Below are positions 1-9,926 of a stretch of DNA of 41,574 nucleotides, piece after piece (position 1 is the first letter of the stretch; every line of letters starts with the position of its first letter). The notes beneath the pieces were generated by a model. It was not told the DNA's origin and did not search any database. It saw only the letters and a program-made list of their open reading frames with translations. Position numbers and translations under genes: made by a program. The stretch spans positions 1 through 41,574 of the forward strand of contig CACCIQ010000008.1 of NCBI GenBank assembly GCA_902546095.1, read 5' to 3'. The stretch is from an uncultured Bacteroidota bacterium. GTDB lineage: Bacteria; Bacteroidota; Bacteroidia; Flavobacteriales; Flavobacteriaceae.

Positions 1-1
1 T

Positions 2-976
2 TTTGATTATCTAACTGAAAATTACTATTTAGTACATCCATCTATGGCTGGTGTAAACTTGGTTGGTGGAAAAATAAGAACAACTGTTAGAAAACAATGG
101 TTTGATCAAGTTGAAGCCCCAAATTTACAAACTCTTACAGCTGATCTAAGATTGTCTGAAAGATCGGGAATTGGATTAACACTATTCAATGATCAAAATG
201 GTTATCATGCACAAAAAGGAGCTTACATTACTTATGCTCATCATATTAACTTTAATGATGATATAGTACTAAGTAAAAGACCTTATCCCTCCAAATATGA
301 TGAGATTGATCAATTATCATTTGGAATTAGTGTTGGAGGAATTCAAAATTCTTTAGACCAAACAACCTTTGATTTGGTGGATTATGATCCACTAATACTC
401 GGTGTAATGCAAAATACAAGTTATTTTAATATTGATGTTGGAATGTCTTATGTTAACTCCAAGTATTATGCTCACTTGACTGTTAAAAACCTATTATTTG
501 CACCAGATGAGTGGTATGGAGAGACCTCTGATATTTATAAAACTGATACTAGAAACTATAAAAGATTTGTTGCTTCCTTAGGTTATGTTTTTTATACTGA
601 CACCCCTTGGTCATTCGAACCATCAAGTTTATTCCAATATTCAGATTTAAGCTTTGAAAAATCAATTGATTTTAATTTCAAAGCATACTACAAGTTGAAT
701 TATGGGAGAATCTGGGCAGGGCTTTCATTCAGAAATAGTCTTGAGGGTGCTGAATATGTTAGAAAATATGATGATATAAGTGGAGCAGAAGGCACACTTA
801 TGAAGCAAGATTTACAACTGATAACACCTTTATTTGGTATTGATTTTAAAGATTTTGTTTTTTCATACAACTACTCTCATCAATTTGGAGATGTCAACTT
901 TGGATCTGGTGGATTTCATCAAATTACAATAGGATTTAATTTCTTGAGAGGCTCTATTGAATGTGATTGTTTTTAA
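2..976 (+). CDS. PorP/SprF family outer-membrane protein (5' end outside window)
   Basis: The frame is open from base 2, so the ATG at 44 is internal and the true start lies left of the window; 324 residues are visible. The conserved N-terminal motif of this family (close to Y-x-NPAxAG) appears as YLVHPSMAG at the very edge, which suggests only a signal peptide and a few residues are missing. The rest is a run of amphipathic strands rich in aromatic and glycine residues, as expected for a beta barrel, ending in GFNFLRGSIECDCF. In the family, SprF-like proteins help secrete or anchor a partner T9SS adhesin on the cell surface, usually encoded just upstream on the same strand. The neighbour on the right is instead convergent and overlaps this gene by 4 bases. 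Family assignment is good; the partner is unknown. Confidence 0.85.
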   Translation, partial: FDYLTENYYLVHPSMAGVNLVGGKIRTTVRKQWFDQVEAPNLQTLTADLRLSERSGIGLTLFNDQNGYHAQKGAYITYAHHINFNDDIVLSKRPYPSKYDEIDQLSFGISVGGIQNSLDQTTFDLVDYDPLILGVMQNTSYFNIDVGMSYVNSKYYAHLTVKNLLFAPDEWYGETSDIYKTDTRNYKRFVASLGYVFYTDTPWSFEPSSLFQYSDLSFEKSIDFNFKAYYKLNYGRIWAGLSFRNSLEGAEYVRKYDDISGAEGTLMKQDLQLITPLFGIDFKDFVFSYNYSHQFGDVNFGSGGFHQITIGFNFLRGSIECDCF

Positions 977-3900
977 TTATTTCCTCCATTTCTTCCTCTC
1001 ACCAGGCTAAAGTGGCCATTAAATTCTCTACCATCTTCTAGGAACACTCTGAACCAGTAGTCAGTTTGTGGCATAGGTCTTCCAAGATAGGTGCCATCCC
1101 ATCCTTGGGTAATAGGGTCTAGTTCTTTAAGAAGTTTTCCATACCTATCAAAGATGTAGACTCTACTGTTAGGTTGGAAGTCTTCTCTTATTCCAAGTAT
1201 TCTCCAGGTGTCATGTATTCCATCTCCATTTGGAGTAAAGAATTTCTTATATCCAATCACAGACACATCTATTTGAGCAATACCACAACCGTTTTTGTCT
1301 CTTATGTATATTGTGTGTATACCTGGTCTAACATTTTCAAAGAATGGATCATTTTGATACGGTCCATTTAGATCATCAATAGCAAATTCATAATCTCCAA
1401 GGCCGAGGTTTGATGTATCAATGGTAATTGTATTGTTGTTATCGCTTGTAAGATCTTGAACAGTTATATCATCTAGAGTTACTGTAGCTATTTCGGATTC
1501 TTCTACTTCTATGCTTAATGTCCTAGAACAATCTGTTCCATCAGTAGTTGTAGCTGTTACATAATATGTACCACCTTCACCAACTAGTATAGAGCTATTA
1601 TCATCAGAGTCTGGGTTATTAGGAGCAAACACGTTATTAACTCCATCATTATTAGTATGAGTCCATGTGTAAGTGTATTCAGCATCAGCAGAAACAACTC
1701 CAATAGGTATTGGAGGCAGATTTAAACAAACAATTTTTGTGTCATCAACAGTAAATTCAGGTAGTGGATTAACAACAAATTCAAGGTCATACGTTGCAGG
1801 GCAAGTAGTATTTATTTTATTTACTAATGTAACTACTACTGTTTGTGTTTTTGTATTGAACGGATTTCTTAGTTCAGGTGCTGTGAGTAAGTTTCCATCT
1901 TCATCTGTATATAAAAAAGATATTTCATAGTCATCAAGACTCTGATCTGGACCAATTAGATCAGCCGTTAGTGTACTTGTATCAAACTCATCAAACCCGT
2001 CTCTATCATCATTTCCATCATCACCATCACAATGCGGAGCAAAAACTACAGGATATAATTCAGGAGTATCATCTACAATAAACTCTAATGTGGTTTCATC
2101 ATAACATAGTCCATCAGGGTTTTCAATATTTGGATAACTAGGATCACGTTCAACTCTGATTGTAATGGTTTGTGAAGCAGTTGCAAAATTAGGGGAGAAG
2201 CTTGCAGCAGGTATCTCAGTACCATCCTCATTAAAGTAGGTAATCGTTAGGATTGACTCATCTTGTATTACACCAGTATCAGGATTGGTAAGAAGAGTTG
2301 GGATAATATTAGTTGTGTCAAACGGATATATACCATCCTGTGAGTCGGTATCCAACTCACTGTCACCATCACACTGTCTATCGATTGTCACTGGATAAGC
2401 AACAGGTCGTGGCTCAACATATAACTCAGCTACTTTTTCAAGACCTTCACAAGAAACTTCAGTTAGGTCATTATTCTCAACAAACGCCCATATTTCTTGC
2501 ATAAATGGAGTAATGCTTGTGTAGTTTTGACTTGTATCGATAGGATCCTTTTTGATGAAAGCATCTTCTTTTGAGCTGTAATAGGAAATTGTAATATTTT
2601 GATCGGAAAATTTTGTATTTGAATTAACTAGTTTAGTGTTGATATCAGCAAAAATACTTGAGTTCCAAATCTCAATTCCATCTTGATCAGTTGATGGGGA
2701 TGTTTCACACATGGTGTATTTTGTATTGTTGTCCTCAACAAAAGTGTTTGGAATTTGACTTGCACCAATTTTTAAGTCTATTCTAGACTCTCTAAAGCAG
2801 TTTTGATCTGTTAGAATTTTTACATAAATACTTTGATTGTAAAGAATTGTATTTTCAAAATTTTCTGGACTTGTTATTGGTTCTGTCAAGTCAACATCGA
2901 AATAATATTCAAATTTTTCATTTTCACTATCCTCAGATATTAAATTCTCATAAGATGTTAAATTGAATTTTGTTTTACCTTCATTATCATCATCATCATC
3001 ACATTGCTCTACTGTTATTGCTTCTTTCACAACCGGCAGTGGATCTACCGTGAACTGTATATCTTCACTTATAACGCAGTTACCATTTAAGTTTTTAACA
3101 GTTGCTTTTACTGTTTGAGTTTTGGTATTGAACAGCTTTGGAAGCTCAGCTGCAGTAATTGTTGCACCATTTTCATCTATGTATTCATATTCTACTGTGT
3201 AATCTTGAAGACTTTGCGTTTGATTTGTTTCTGGGTTGGTAAGTAGTGTTTGAGTAATAGTACTAGTATCAAATTCTGAGTAACCATCTATATCACTTGG
3301 ACCATCGTCACACTGACTATCAATCACAACAGCATAAGTCTCTGGAGTATCATCAACAATGAACTCAAGAGTTGTTTCATCATAACAACTCTCAGGAGTG
3401 TTGTTTACAACTTGTATTGTGATGATTTGAGATCCTGATTCAAATGGATTTGGTAATTCATTACCAATAAGAACATCATTGTCGTCTGCATCTTTTGTAT
3501 AATAATAAGTGGTAACATCAGTTTGACCAGCAAGTAGAGTAGTTTGGATATTTGAGGTATCAAATGGGTAAAGACCATCTTGAAGCTCATCACCAGCATC
3601 TCCATCACACTGCCTAGAAATAGTTACATCATTAGCAACAGGTAATGGCTGGACAATGATTTTAAATGACGTTTCTGAATTAAAACAGTCAGTTTCACTG
3701 TTTCTCACCCTTACAAATATTTCCTGTTCAGACGGGCTATTGTCATTTGCGAAATTATCAGTATTAGTGATACCATTATCTCCTAGATCATTGGCAGACT
3801 CAACACTATTGTGAAAAGTAATTAATAGGTTATCTAGATTTGAGTTGCCAGCAAGTATTTCACTTATCTTCTCATCAAAATTCCATCCAGAAATTATTCC

Positions 3901-6900
3901 ATCATCATCATCATCACACTTTATTAAGTCATCAATTGAATTGGCAATCGGCAAGCTTTCTTCAACTTTAAGCTCAGTATTATCCTCAGAGTAAACATTA
4001 CAAGCATATTCATCAGTATTTATTTTTACTCTAAATAAATTACCATCCATAGAAATGGTGGTTGAAGAAATTATCAATTTAGAGGTTTCAACACCCGTGT
4101 AAGTATCACCCTCTTGTAAATTTTCCCAAATAGACCCTCCGTCTGTACTCATTTGCCATTTGTATATGATCTCATCATCAGAATCAACATCTACTGTAAA
4201 TTCTACTGGTGCACCCTCATAACAAGCAATTGAAGATTCAGGAGGTATACTAATTACAGGTGCCACACTTTCTTTTTGAAAATAAAATTTACCAGTTGAA
4301 TCTTTTCTAGGTTCAGTATTGTAGTCGTGATTTTCATCAATGACTCTTCCCTGATTATCAACTGTACCATCAGCGATATTCGGACTTGGATCCGATCCAT
4401 ACACTCCATCCTCATCCTCATCTAAATAACCAGCTTCAATAACATCAAAACATCCATCACCATCACTATCAAGCTCCATCACATCGATTATGGTATCTTC
4501 ATCAGTATCTAAACTGTAATCATAAAGTTCAACTATAGGAAGAAAAACAGAATTACTGGTTGAGTTTGTATTTCTATGGGTAATGGTAATACCTTCAATT
4601 TGAAAAGCCGTGAACTGATAAGTATTTGTGGTCGATGATGTATTGAACTTAAATTTAATTTCACCCGCAGTGTATTCATTAACTCCATATTCATAGACAT
4701 CATCCGTCTCTGAGTAAATTAAAAGATTGTCATCAGGATCTAAAAGTGTAATACTTTCATCACTGTTTTTTGATTGAATTATAAAAGTCTCACCAGTTAT
4801 CACAGCAGTCGAAATCGATGGATCATCTTGTATTTTTACATTCACTTTTGATGAAAAATCTAACTTATATTCAATAAATTGATTAGAACCAGCTAATACT
4901 TGTGATTCAAATCTAGAATCAGAATAACCAGTTAACGTGTGAGGAGCTGAATCATCCACGTTAGTATTACCGTTTGTAGGGTCAAAAGTTCCTTTGACTA
5001 TAGATCCTGTAATCAAATTATTAATTGATGTCGGATTAGGAAATCCCGGGGATGCTTCTAGCGTAACAATTGGATTATTAGGATTTGTAAAATCTATTAT
5101 CCCTTTACCTCTGGATTCAAAAGAATTTAGTATACCATCATTGTCAATGTCCAAGTCAATATTGTCTAATATACCATCATCATCAAAATCACCTGCACAT
5201 ATATTAACCCTTACACTATTTGAATAGTATTCCTGATTTTTACAGGCTAAGACTCCTTTTAATCTATACCGTCCCTCTTGACTTGGTTCATAGTCATTCT
5301 GGTCGTACACGCCTGGTGCAGGTATATAACTATTTGTTGTATTATCAAAAATTTGCCACTCAAGACCACCATCAAATGCATCTCCATTTCTTGCGGAAAA
5401 TTTTACATTAGATTTTATATTTCCATCTTCATCAACCTTTATACAAGGACCCAAGCTTTCGAAGGTTGCTGAGGCTTCAACTTGTGGACTTGTTTGAAAA
5501 CCTGAATAAAAACTACCTGTTGTTGATGCATTATCAAAATTGTAATACGAAATATATAATTCATCATTTCCCTCAACTAAAACATCTCCATTAAGATTTT
5601 CAACAATATAGGCAACATAATCAGTTCCAGAAACATCTTTTGCATCTGGTAACGAGACATTACCGTTTTCATCAACAATTGATATGGTTGCCCCATTTTT
5701 TGTTACTAGAGAAACAACGCCTCCCTGCATATCCTTACCTACCTTATTGATTTGAGCAATTTTATTTACCCCGCCTTTTGCACCACAATCAAGTGGTGGA
5801 ACAAAAATCATACTTTGCCTTGCAGCACGAGCACTTCCTCCATCCCAAACATCTCCTATAAACTGATAAGCAAAAATTTTATCATCATCTCTTCCAGATT
5901 TGACATGCATAGTTCCGTTTGAAGAATAGCGATTTCCCTCAATAATAAAAATTTCTCCGGTATTGGAAGTTCCTGCAGAGGTTCCATTAATAAAAATTTC
6001 GGTATCATCCTGATCTACAAGAAGAAACACGTTTTCCCACGAATCATCTCCTCCACCTCTAACAAAAATATATTCATTTCCTGTTTTTTCAGCGGAAACA
6101 ATTTGATCAACACCCCAATCATATCCACTTGTAAATCCTGAGGGGTCACCTCCTTGCGATACCGAACCAATTCCTCCAGTATTAACAACGATTGGTTTAT
6201 CAGCTTGAATTAGTGTATTGATTGAACCATTTCTTCCATCTTGAGAAGCTACAATATATGATTCGCCCCTACTTAAAGGTATTGTGATTGGGCCTGTTAC
6301 AGCATTAAGAAAATCTTGTCCATCAGGCGGCGTGATGGTAACTAGAGTTTCATTTTCAGTTGCCATTACAGATCCAAAATTTAAGTAAATGCTACTATTT
6401 GTTTGAGGCCCCGCAGTTCTAAATTTTGTTCCAAGAGCCGCATCTCCTTTTGACACCAGTGCTCCAGCATGTACATTTCTTGTTCCTCCACCCTGATTTT
6501 GGGGATTGGGAACCAAATTTGCATTAAATCTTACCGAAACATAAATTTCTCTGTCAGCCTCAATGATGAATCCAGCATTAAGTAATTTTTGCTGAGTACT
6601 ATTTCTATAGACAAAAAGGTAGCCATCTACTCCGTCAGGTCCAGTATTTTCAACTACTGATGCACTGTTATCAACTGTACCAGATTTATATATTGTTTGG
6701 TCACTTCCTCTTTTGATTGTATAATTTACCGGTGTTAAGGATGGTGTTGAAATGTAAAAATACATGTCTTCAGGTCTGTTATAATCAGTTGCTGCATTAT
6801 TGCTTTGTTGTGTCCAGGTCATTGGAGGGATATAGTGTACTTTACTGAGCTGAGAATAACCAAAGTCACAACTGAAAAACAAGATAATTAAGAGAAATAT

Positions 6901-6918
6901 TTTTAAAATTTTTTTCAC
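973..6918 (-). CDS. Giant repetitive secreted protein with T9SS type B (CHU_C) sorting domain
   Basis: A 1981-residue predicted surface or secreted protein. It begins with GTG and a clear signal peptide (MKKILKIFLLIILFFSCDFGYSQ region, cleavage near residue 23). Residues about 25-480 resemble the IgGFc-binding-like N-terminal domain found in many flavobacterial CHU_C proteins. Next come an Ig-like segment, two calcium-binding type 3-like stretches (DFDDDGILDNIDLDIDNDG near 575; DSDGDGCFD near 820), another Ig-like segment, and then seven degenerate repeats of about 90-120 residues with a Cys-Asp-rich core. The last ~90 residues carry the gliding-associated C-terminal domain, with FFTPNGDGIHDTWRI and a final DYWFRVFLEDGREFNGHFSL, the signal for export through T9SS. 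The protein is very acidic. It likely works as an adhesin or matrix protein; ligand unknown. It stands alone on its strand and overlaps the PorP/SprF stop. Confidence 0.9.
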   Translation of the reverse strand: MKKILKIFLLIILFFSCDFGYSQLSKVHYIPPMTWTQQSNNAATDYNRPEDMYFYISTPSLTPVNYTIKRGSDQTIYKSGTVDNSASVVENTGPDGVDGYLFVYRNSTQQKLLNAGFIIEADREIYVSVRFNANLVPNPQNQGGGTRNVHAGALVSKGDAALGTKFRTAGPQTNSSIYLNFGSVMATENETLVTITPPDGQDFLNAVTGPITIPLSRGESYIVASQDGRNGSINTLIQADKPIVVNTGGIGSVSQGGDPSGFTSGYDWGVDQIVSAEKTGNEYIFVRGGGDDSWENVFLLVDQDDTEIFINGTSAGTSNTGEIFIIEGNRYSSNGTMHVKSGRDDDKIFAYQFIGDVWDGGSARAARQSMIFVPPLDCGAKGGVNKIAQINKVGKDMQGGVVSLVTKNGATISIVDENGNVSLPDAKDVSGTDYVAYIVENLNGDVLVEGNDELYISYYNFDNASTTGSFYSGFQTSPQVEASATFESLGPCIKVDEDGNIKSNVKFSARNGDAFDGGLEWQIFDNTTNSYIPAPGVYDQNDYEPSQEGRYRLKGVLACKNQEYYSNSVRVNICAGDFDDDGILDNIDLDIDNDGILNSFESRGKGIIDFTNPNNPIVTLEASPGFPNPTSINNLITGSIVKGTFDPTNGNTNVDDSAPHTLTGYSDSRFESQVLAGSNQFIEYKLDFSSKVNVKIQDDPSISTAVITGETFIIQSKNSDESITLLDPDDNLLIYSETDDVYEYGVNEYTAGEIKFKFNTSSTTNTYQFTAFQIEGITITHRNTNSTSNSVFLPIVELYDYSLDTDEDTIIDVMELDSDGDGCFDVIEAGYLDEDEDGVYGSDPSPNIADGTVDNQGRVIDENHDYNTEPRKDSTGKFYFQKESVAPVISIPPESSIACYEGAPVEFTVDVDSDDEIIYKWQMSTDGGSIWENLQEGDTYTGVETSKLIISSTTISMDGNLFRVKINTDEYACNVYSEDNTELKVEESLPIANSIDDLIKCDDDDDGIISGWNFDEKISEILAGNSNLDNLLITFHNSVESANDLGDNGITNTDNFANDNSPSEQEIFVRVRNSETDCFNSETSFKIIVQPLPVANDVTISRQCDGDAGDELQDGLYPFDTSNIQTTLLAGQTDVTTYYYTKDADDNDVLIGNELPNPFESGSQIITIQVVNNTPESCYDETTLEFIVDDTPETYAVVIDSQCDDGPSDIDGYSEFDTSTITQTLLTNPETNQTQSLQDYTVEYEYIDENGATITAAELPKLFNTKTQTVKATVKNLNGNCVISEDIQFTVDPLPVVKEAITVEQCDDDDDNEGKTKFNLTSYENLISEDSENEKFEYYFDVDLTEPITSPENFENTILYNQSIYVKILTDQNCFRESRIDLKIGASQIPNTFVEDNNTKYTMCETSPSTDQDGIEIWNSSIFADINTKLVNSNTKFSDQNITISYYSSKEDAFIKKDPIDTSQNYTSITPFMQEIWAFVENNDLTEVSCEGLEKVAELYVEPRPVAYPVTIDRQCDGDSELDTDSQDGIYPFDTTNIIPTLLTNPDTGVIQDESILTITYFNEDGTEIPAASFSPNFATASQTITIRVERDPSYPNIENPDGLCYDETTLEFIVDDTPELYPVVFAPHCDGDDGNDDRDGFDEFDTSTLTADLIGPDQSLDDYEISFLYTDEDGNLLTAPELRNPFNTKTQTVVVTLVNKINTTCPATYDLEFVVNPLPEFTVDDTKIVCLNLPPIPIGVVSADAEYTYTWTHTNNDGVNNVFAPNNPDSDDNSSILVGEGGTYYVTATTTDGTDCSRTLSIEVEESEIATVTLDDITVQDLTSDNNNTITIDTSNLGLGDYEFAIDDLNGPYQNDPFFENVRPGIHTIYIRDKNGCGIAQIDVSVIGYKKFFTPNGDGIHDTWRILGIREDFQPNSRVYIFDRYGKLLKELDPITQGWDGTYLGRPMPQTDYWFRVFLEDGREFNGHFSLVRGRNGGNN
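1745..3955 (-). repeat. Seven degenerate ~100-residue repeats in the adhesin
   Basis: Translating the minus strand gives repeated modules that start with a short P-x-A/V linker, then a Cys-Asp core (QCDGD, QCDDG, QCDDD, KCDDD, HCDGD), a F-D-T-S type motif, a TLL or similar, a variable loop, an alternating strand ending in Q-T-V or Q-I-I, and a Cys-x-x-T/E close. Two pairs are especially alike: the block at about 3040-3650 and the block at about 1745-2405 share CYDETTLEFIVDDTPE followed by a Y-x-V-V strand. Between them lie two more diverged modules. This is most simply read as duplication of a two-module block. Boundaries are approximate. Confidence 0.75.
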
Positions 6919-7024
6919 AAGTGTTAGTAAATATATACTAAAAAGGTTTAATGATTTTATCGTTAACTATTTAACACTAATAAATATTTCAAAAAACAAG
7001 CCAAACAATTTAACTTTAATTGAA

Positions 7025-7032
7025 TACATTTG
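7025..7032 (+). promoter_or_regulatory. Possible Bacteroidota -7 element before maeB
   Basis: TACATTTG matches the TAnnTTTG consensus exactly and lies 28 bases before the malic enzyme ATG, inside the 142-base divergent gap between the CHU_C gene and maeB. No TTTG is seen at the usual -33 spacing, so the element is only half supported. No matching element was found for the leftward CHU_C gene in this gap. Confidence 0.4.
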
Positions 7033-7060
7033 ATTGTTCATACTCTAAATATTTTACAAT

Positions 7061-9334
7061 ATGAGCAATGAAAGAAAAAGGAGGGAAGCTTTAATTTACC
7101 ATTCCAAACCAAAACCAGGCAAGATTAAAGTTATTCCATCCAAAAATTACAGATCACAAACAGATTTGTCTTTAGCTTATTCGCCTGGAGTTGCTCATCC
7201 TTGTTTAGAAATTGATAAAAATCCTGACGACGTATACAAATATACTTCAAAATCAAACTTAGTTGCTGTCATTTCCAATGGAACAGCTGTTCTAGGACTG
7301 GGTGATATTGGACCCTTAGCCTCCAAACCAGTAATGGAAGGAAAAGGATTATTATTTAAAATATTCGCTGATATTGATGTTTTTGACATCGAAATAGACA
7401 CAAAGAATATTGATGAGTTTATACAAACTGTTAAGAATATTTCTCCAACATTTGGTGGTATTAATTTAGAAGATATAAAAGCTCCTGAGGCATTTGAAAT
7501 TGAGAAAAGATTAGTTGACGAATTGAACATCCCTGTGATGCACGATGATCAGCATGGAACAGCTATAATTTCTGGAGCTGCCCTTATCAATGCATTAGAA
7601 CTTGCAAACAAAAAAATTGGAGAAATCAAGATGGTAATTTGTGGTGCTGGTGCTGCAGCCATTTCATGTGCTAAAATGTATAAATCTTTAGGTGTTAAAA
7701 AGAAAAATATATTAATGTTTGATAGTAAAGGTTTAATAAATGTTAAAAGAGAAAACCTCAGCCATGAAAAAAAATTATTTTCATCTAAAAATACTGAAAT
7801 TGAATCTTTGGCAGATGCTGTAAATGGGAGTGATGTTTTTATTGGATTATCAAAGGCAGATATGATGTCTAAGGAAATGTTGTTGTCAATGAATAAAAAT
7901 CCAATTGTTTTTGCAATGGCTAACCCAGACCCTGAAATTAGTTACAAAGTAGCAATAAAAACTAGAGATGATATTATAATGGCAACTGGAAGAAGTGATC
8001 ATCCTAATCAGGTCAACAATGTTTTAGGATTCCCATTTATTTTTCGTGGAGCATTGGATGTAAGAGCCACAAAAATTAATGAGGAAATGAAAATGGCAGC
8101 AGTTTATTCATTGGCTAACCTAGCTAAAGAGCCAGTACCTGAGTATGTGAATATTATTTATAAAGAAAAAAAATTATCTTTTGGAAAAGATTATATTATT
8201 CCAAAACCATTCGATCCAAGATTGATATCAACTGTGCCTGTAGCAGTTGCTAAAGCTGCTATTGATTCTGGTGTAGCATCAGTTTCCATTGACAATTGGG
8301 ATAAATATTCTCGTGATTTAGATAAAAGAAAAGGTAATGATGATCGAATTATTCGTTTAATAAGAGCAAAAGCAAAATTAGATCCCAAAAAAATTATTTA
8401 CACAGAGGCAGATAGACTAGATGTATTAAAAGCAGCACAAATTGTTTATGAAGAGGGTATTGCAGAACCAGTATTAATGGGTAGAGTTGACAGGATTAAA
8501 AAGCTTATGAAGGAAATTGATTTTAAGCACAAACTAAAAATAATTGATCTAAGCTTAGACAAATCAAAAAATAAAATCAAAAGGTTTGGAAAAATTTTCT
8601 ACAAGCAAAGAAAAGATAAAGGTTTAACATTAAGTCAGGCAACAAAACTTTTAAGGACGAGAGATTATTATGCCTCAATGATGGTTAAATTAGGGGAAGC
8701 CGACGCTTTAGTATCTGGTTACTCAAGGAGTTATCCTGAAGTAATTAAGCCAATTCTTAAAGTGATAGGAAAAGGTAAGGGAGTTAGAAAAATAGCTGCT
8801 ACAAACTTAATGCTCACAAGTAAAGGTCCAATTTTTTTAAGTGATACTTCCATTAACATTAATCCTGCTTATAATGATTTAGCATATATTTCAATCATGA
8901 CTGCAAATACTGCCAAAATGTTTGGATACAATCCTGTAATTGCAATGCTTTCATACTCTAATTTCGGTTCCTCAAGTCATCCAATGGCTAACAAAGTTGA
9001 AAATGCAGTAAAATTTTTAAGAAGAAGTAACCCAAACTTGGTTGTTGATGGACCAATACAGTCAGACTTTGCATTAAATAAGCTTATGCTAACAAATAAG
9101 TTTGAGGAATCAAAACTTGGAAATCAAAAAGTGAATATTTTAGTTTTTCCAAATTTAGATTCTGCCAATATAACATATAAAGTAATTAAAGAAATTGATG
9201 GTGCTAAATCAATTGGTCCAATAATAATGGGTCTAGATAAGGCAGTTCATATCTTACAGTTAAAACCAAGTGTTGAGGAAATTGTGAACATGTCCGCAAT
9301 TGCAGTAATTGATGCACAATCCAGAAATGAATAA
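7061..9334 (+). CDS. maeB: NADP-dependent malic enzyme with phosphotransacetylase-like domain
   Basis: MaeB-type enzyme, oxidising malate to pyruvate and CO2 with reduction of NAD(P), a cytoplasmic source of pyruvate and reducing power. The 757-residue length is typical of the two-domain form. Residues 1 to about 420 are the malic enzyme part: AYSPGVAHPC with conserved Tyr40, ASKPVMEGKGLLFK with Lys95, the metal-site motif MHDDQHGTA, and a Rossmann loop GAGAAAISCAKM. Residues about 430-757 are the phosphotransacetylase-like domain (LGEADALVSGYSRSYPEV; FPNLDSANITYK), which in this family is thought to be regulatory, sensing acetyl-CoA, and not catalytic. The start is ATG, with a candidate promoter just upstream. 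Nine bases separate it from ruvA, so maeB probably heads an operon running through ruvA and sprA, an order common in flavobacteria. Confidence 0.96.
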   Translation: MSNERKRREALIYHSKPKPGKIKVIPSKNYRSQTDLSLAYSPGVAHPCLEIDKNPDDVYKYTSKSNLVAVISNGTAVLGLGDIGPLASKPVMEGKGLLFKIFADIDVFDIEIDTKNIDEFIQTVKNISPTFGGINLEDIKAPEAFEIEKRLVDELNIPVMHDDQHGTAIISGAALINALELANKKIGEIKMVICGAGAAAISCAKMYKSLGVKKKNILMFDSKGLINVKRENLSHEKKLFSSKNTEIESLADAVNGSDVFIGLSKADMMSKEMLLSMNKNPIVFAMANPDPEISYKVAIKTRDDIIMATGRSDHPNQVNNVLGFPFIFRGALDVRATKINEEMKMAAVYSLANLAKEPVPEYVNIIYKEKKLSFGKDYIIPKPFDPRLISTVPVAVAKAAIDSGVASVSIDNWDKYSRDLDKRKGNDDRIIRLIRAKAKLDPKKIIYTEADRLDVLKAAQIVYEEGIAEPVLMGRVDRIKKLMKEIDFKHKLKIIDLSLDKSKNKIKRFGKIFYKQRKDKGLTLSQATKLLRTRDYYASMMVKLGEADALVSGYSRSYPEVIKPILKVIGKGKGVRKIAATNLMLTSKGPIFLSDTSININPAYNDLAYISIMTANTAKMFGYNPVIAMLSYSNFGSSSHPMANKVENAVKFLRRSNPNLVVDGPIQSDFALNKLMLTNKFEESKLGNQKVNILVFPNLDSANITYKVIKEIDGAKSIGPIIMGLDKAVHILQLKPSVEEIVNMSAIAVIDAQSRNE

Positions 9335-9343
9335 ATTTGTAGA

Positions 9344-9922
9344 ATGATAACTCAAATTAAAGGAAAATTAATTGAAAAATCACCAACCGAACTTGTTATT
9401 GACTGTGGTGGAGTAGGATATAGTATAAATATATCATTAAACACTTATTCCCAAATTGGCGATGATGAAAACATCAAACTTTTCACACATTTAATAATCA
9501 AAGAGGACTCCCATAGTTTGTATGGTTTTTTTAAGAAATCTGAACGAAGTCTTTTTAAATTGTTAATATCTGTTTCAGGTGTTGGTGCAAGTACAGCTAG
9601 AATGATGTTGTCTTCATTGAGTCCTGGTGAGATTATTTCAGCTATATTAAGTGATAGTGTTCAAATTATACAATCAGTAAAAGGAATTGGTGCAAAAACT
9701 GCACAAAGAGTTATTCTCGAACTTAAAGATAAAGCCATGATGCTTGAATATACCGATAAAGAACAATTTTCGTTAAGTAATGAATCAACAGAGGCTGCTT
9801 CTGCTCTTGAGGTTTTGGGTTATTCTCAAAAACAAACCAATAAAATTCTAACTCAAATAATTTCAGAAAATCCTGGTATAAATGTTGAGACTTTAATAAA
9901 AAAGGCTTTAAACAAATTATAA
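9344..9922 (+). CDS. ruvA: Holliday junction branch migration protein RuvA
   Basis: RuvA binds four-way DNA junctions and loads the RuvB helicase in recombination and repair. The 192-residue protein has the full family layout: an N-terminal OB-fold opening MITQIKGKLIEKSP, with GVGYSINI and the LYGF strand; two helix-hairpin-helix motifs (VSGVGASTARMML from about residue 77 and VKGIGAKTAQRVILELKDK from about 112); and a small C-terminal domain (about 145-192) that in other RuvA proteins contacts RuvB. It starts at an ATG 9 bases after maeB and stops 4 bases before the sprA start. ruvB is not in the window, which is normal in Bacteroidota. Confidence 0.97.
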   Translation: MITQIKGKLIEKSPTELVIDCGGVGYSINISLNTYSQIGDDENIKLFTHLIIKEDSHSLYGFFKKSERSLFKLLISVSGVGASTARMMLSSLSPGEIISAILSDSVQIIQSVKGIGAKTAQRVILELKDKAMMLEYTDKEQFSLSNESTEAASALEVLGYSQKQTNKILTQIISENPGINVETLIKKALNKL

Positions 9923-9926
9923 TTAC

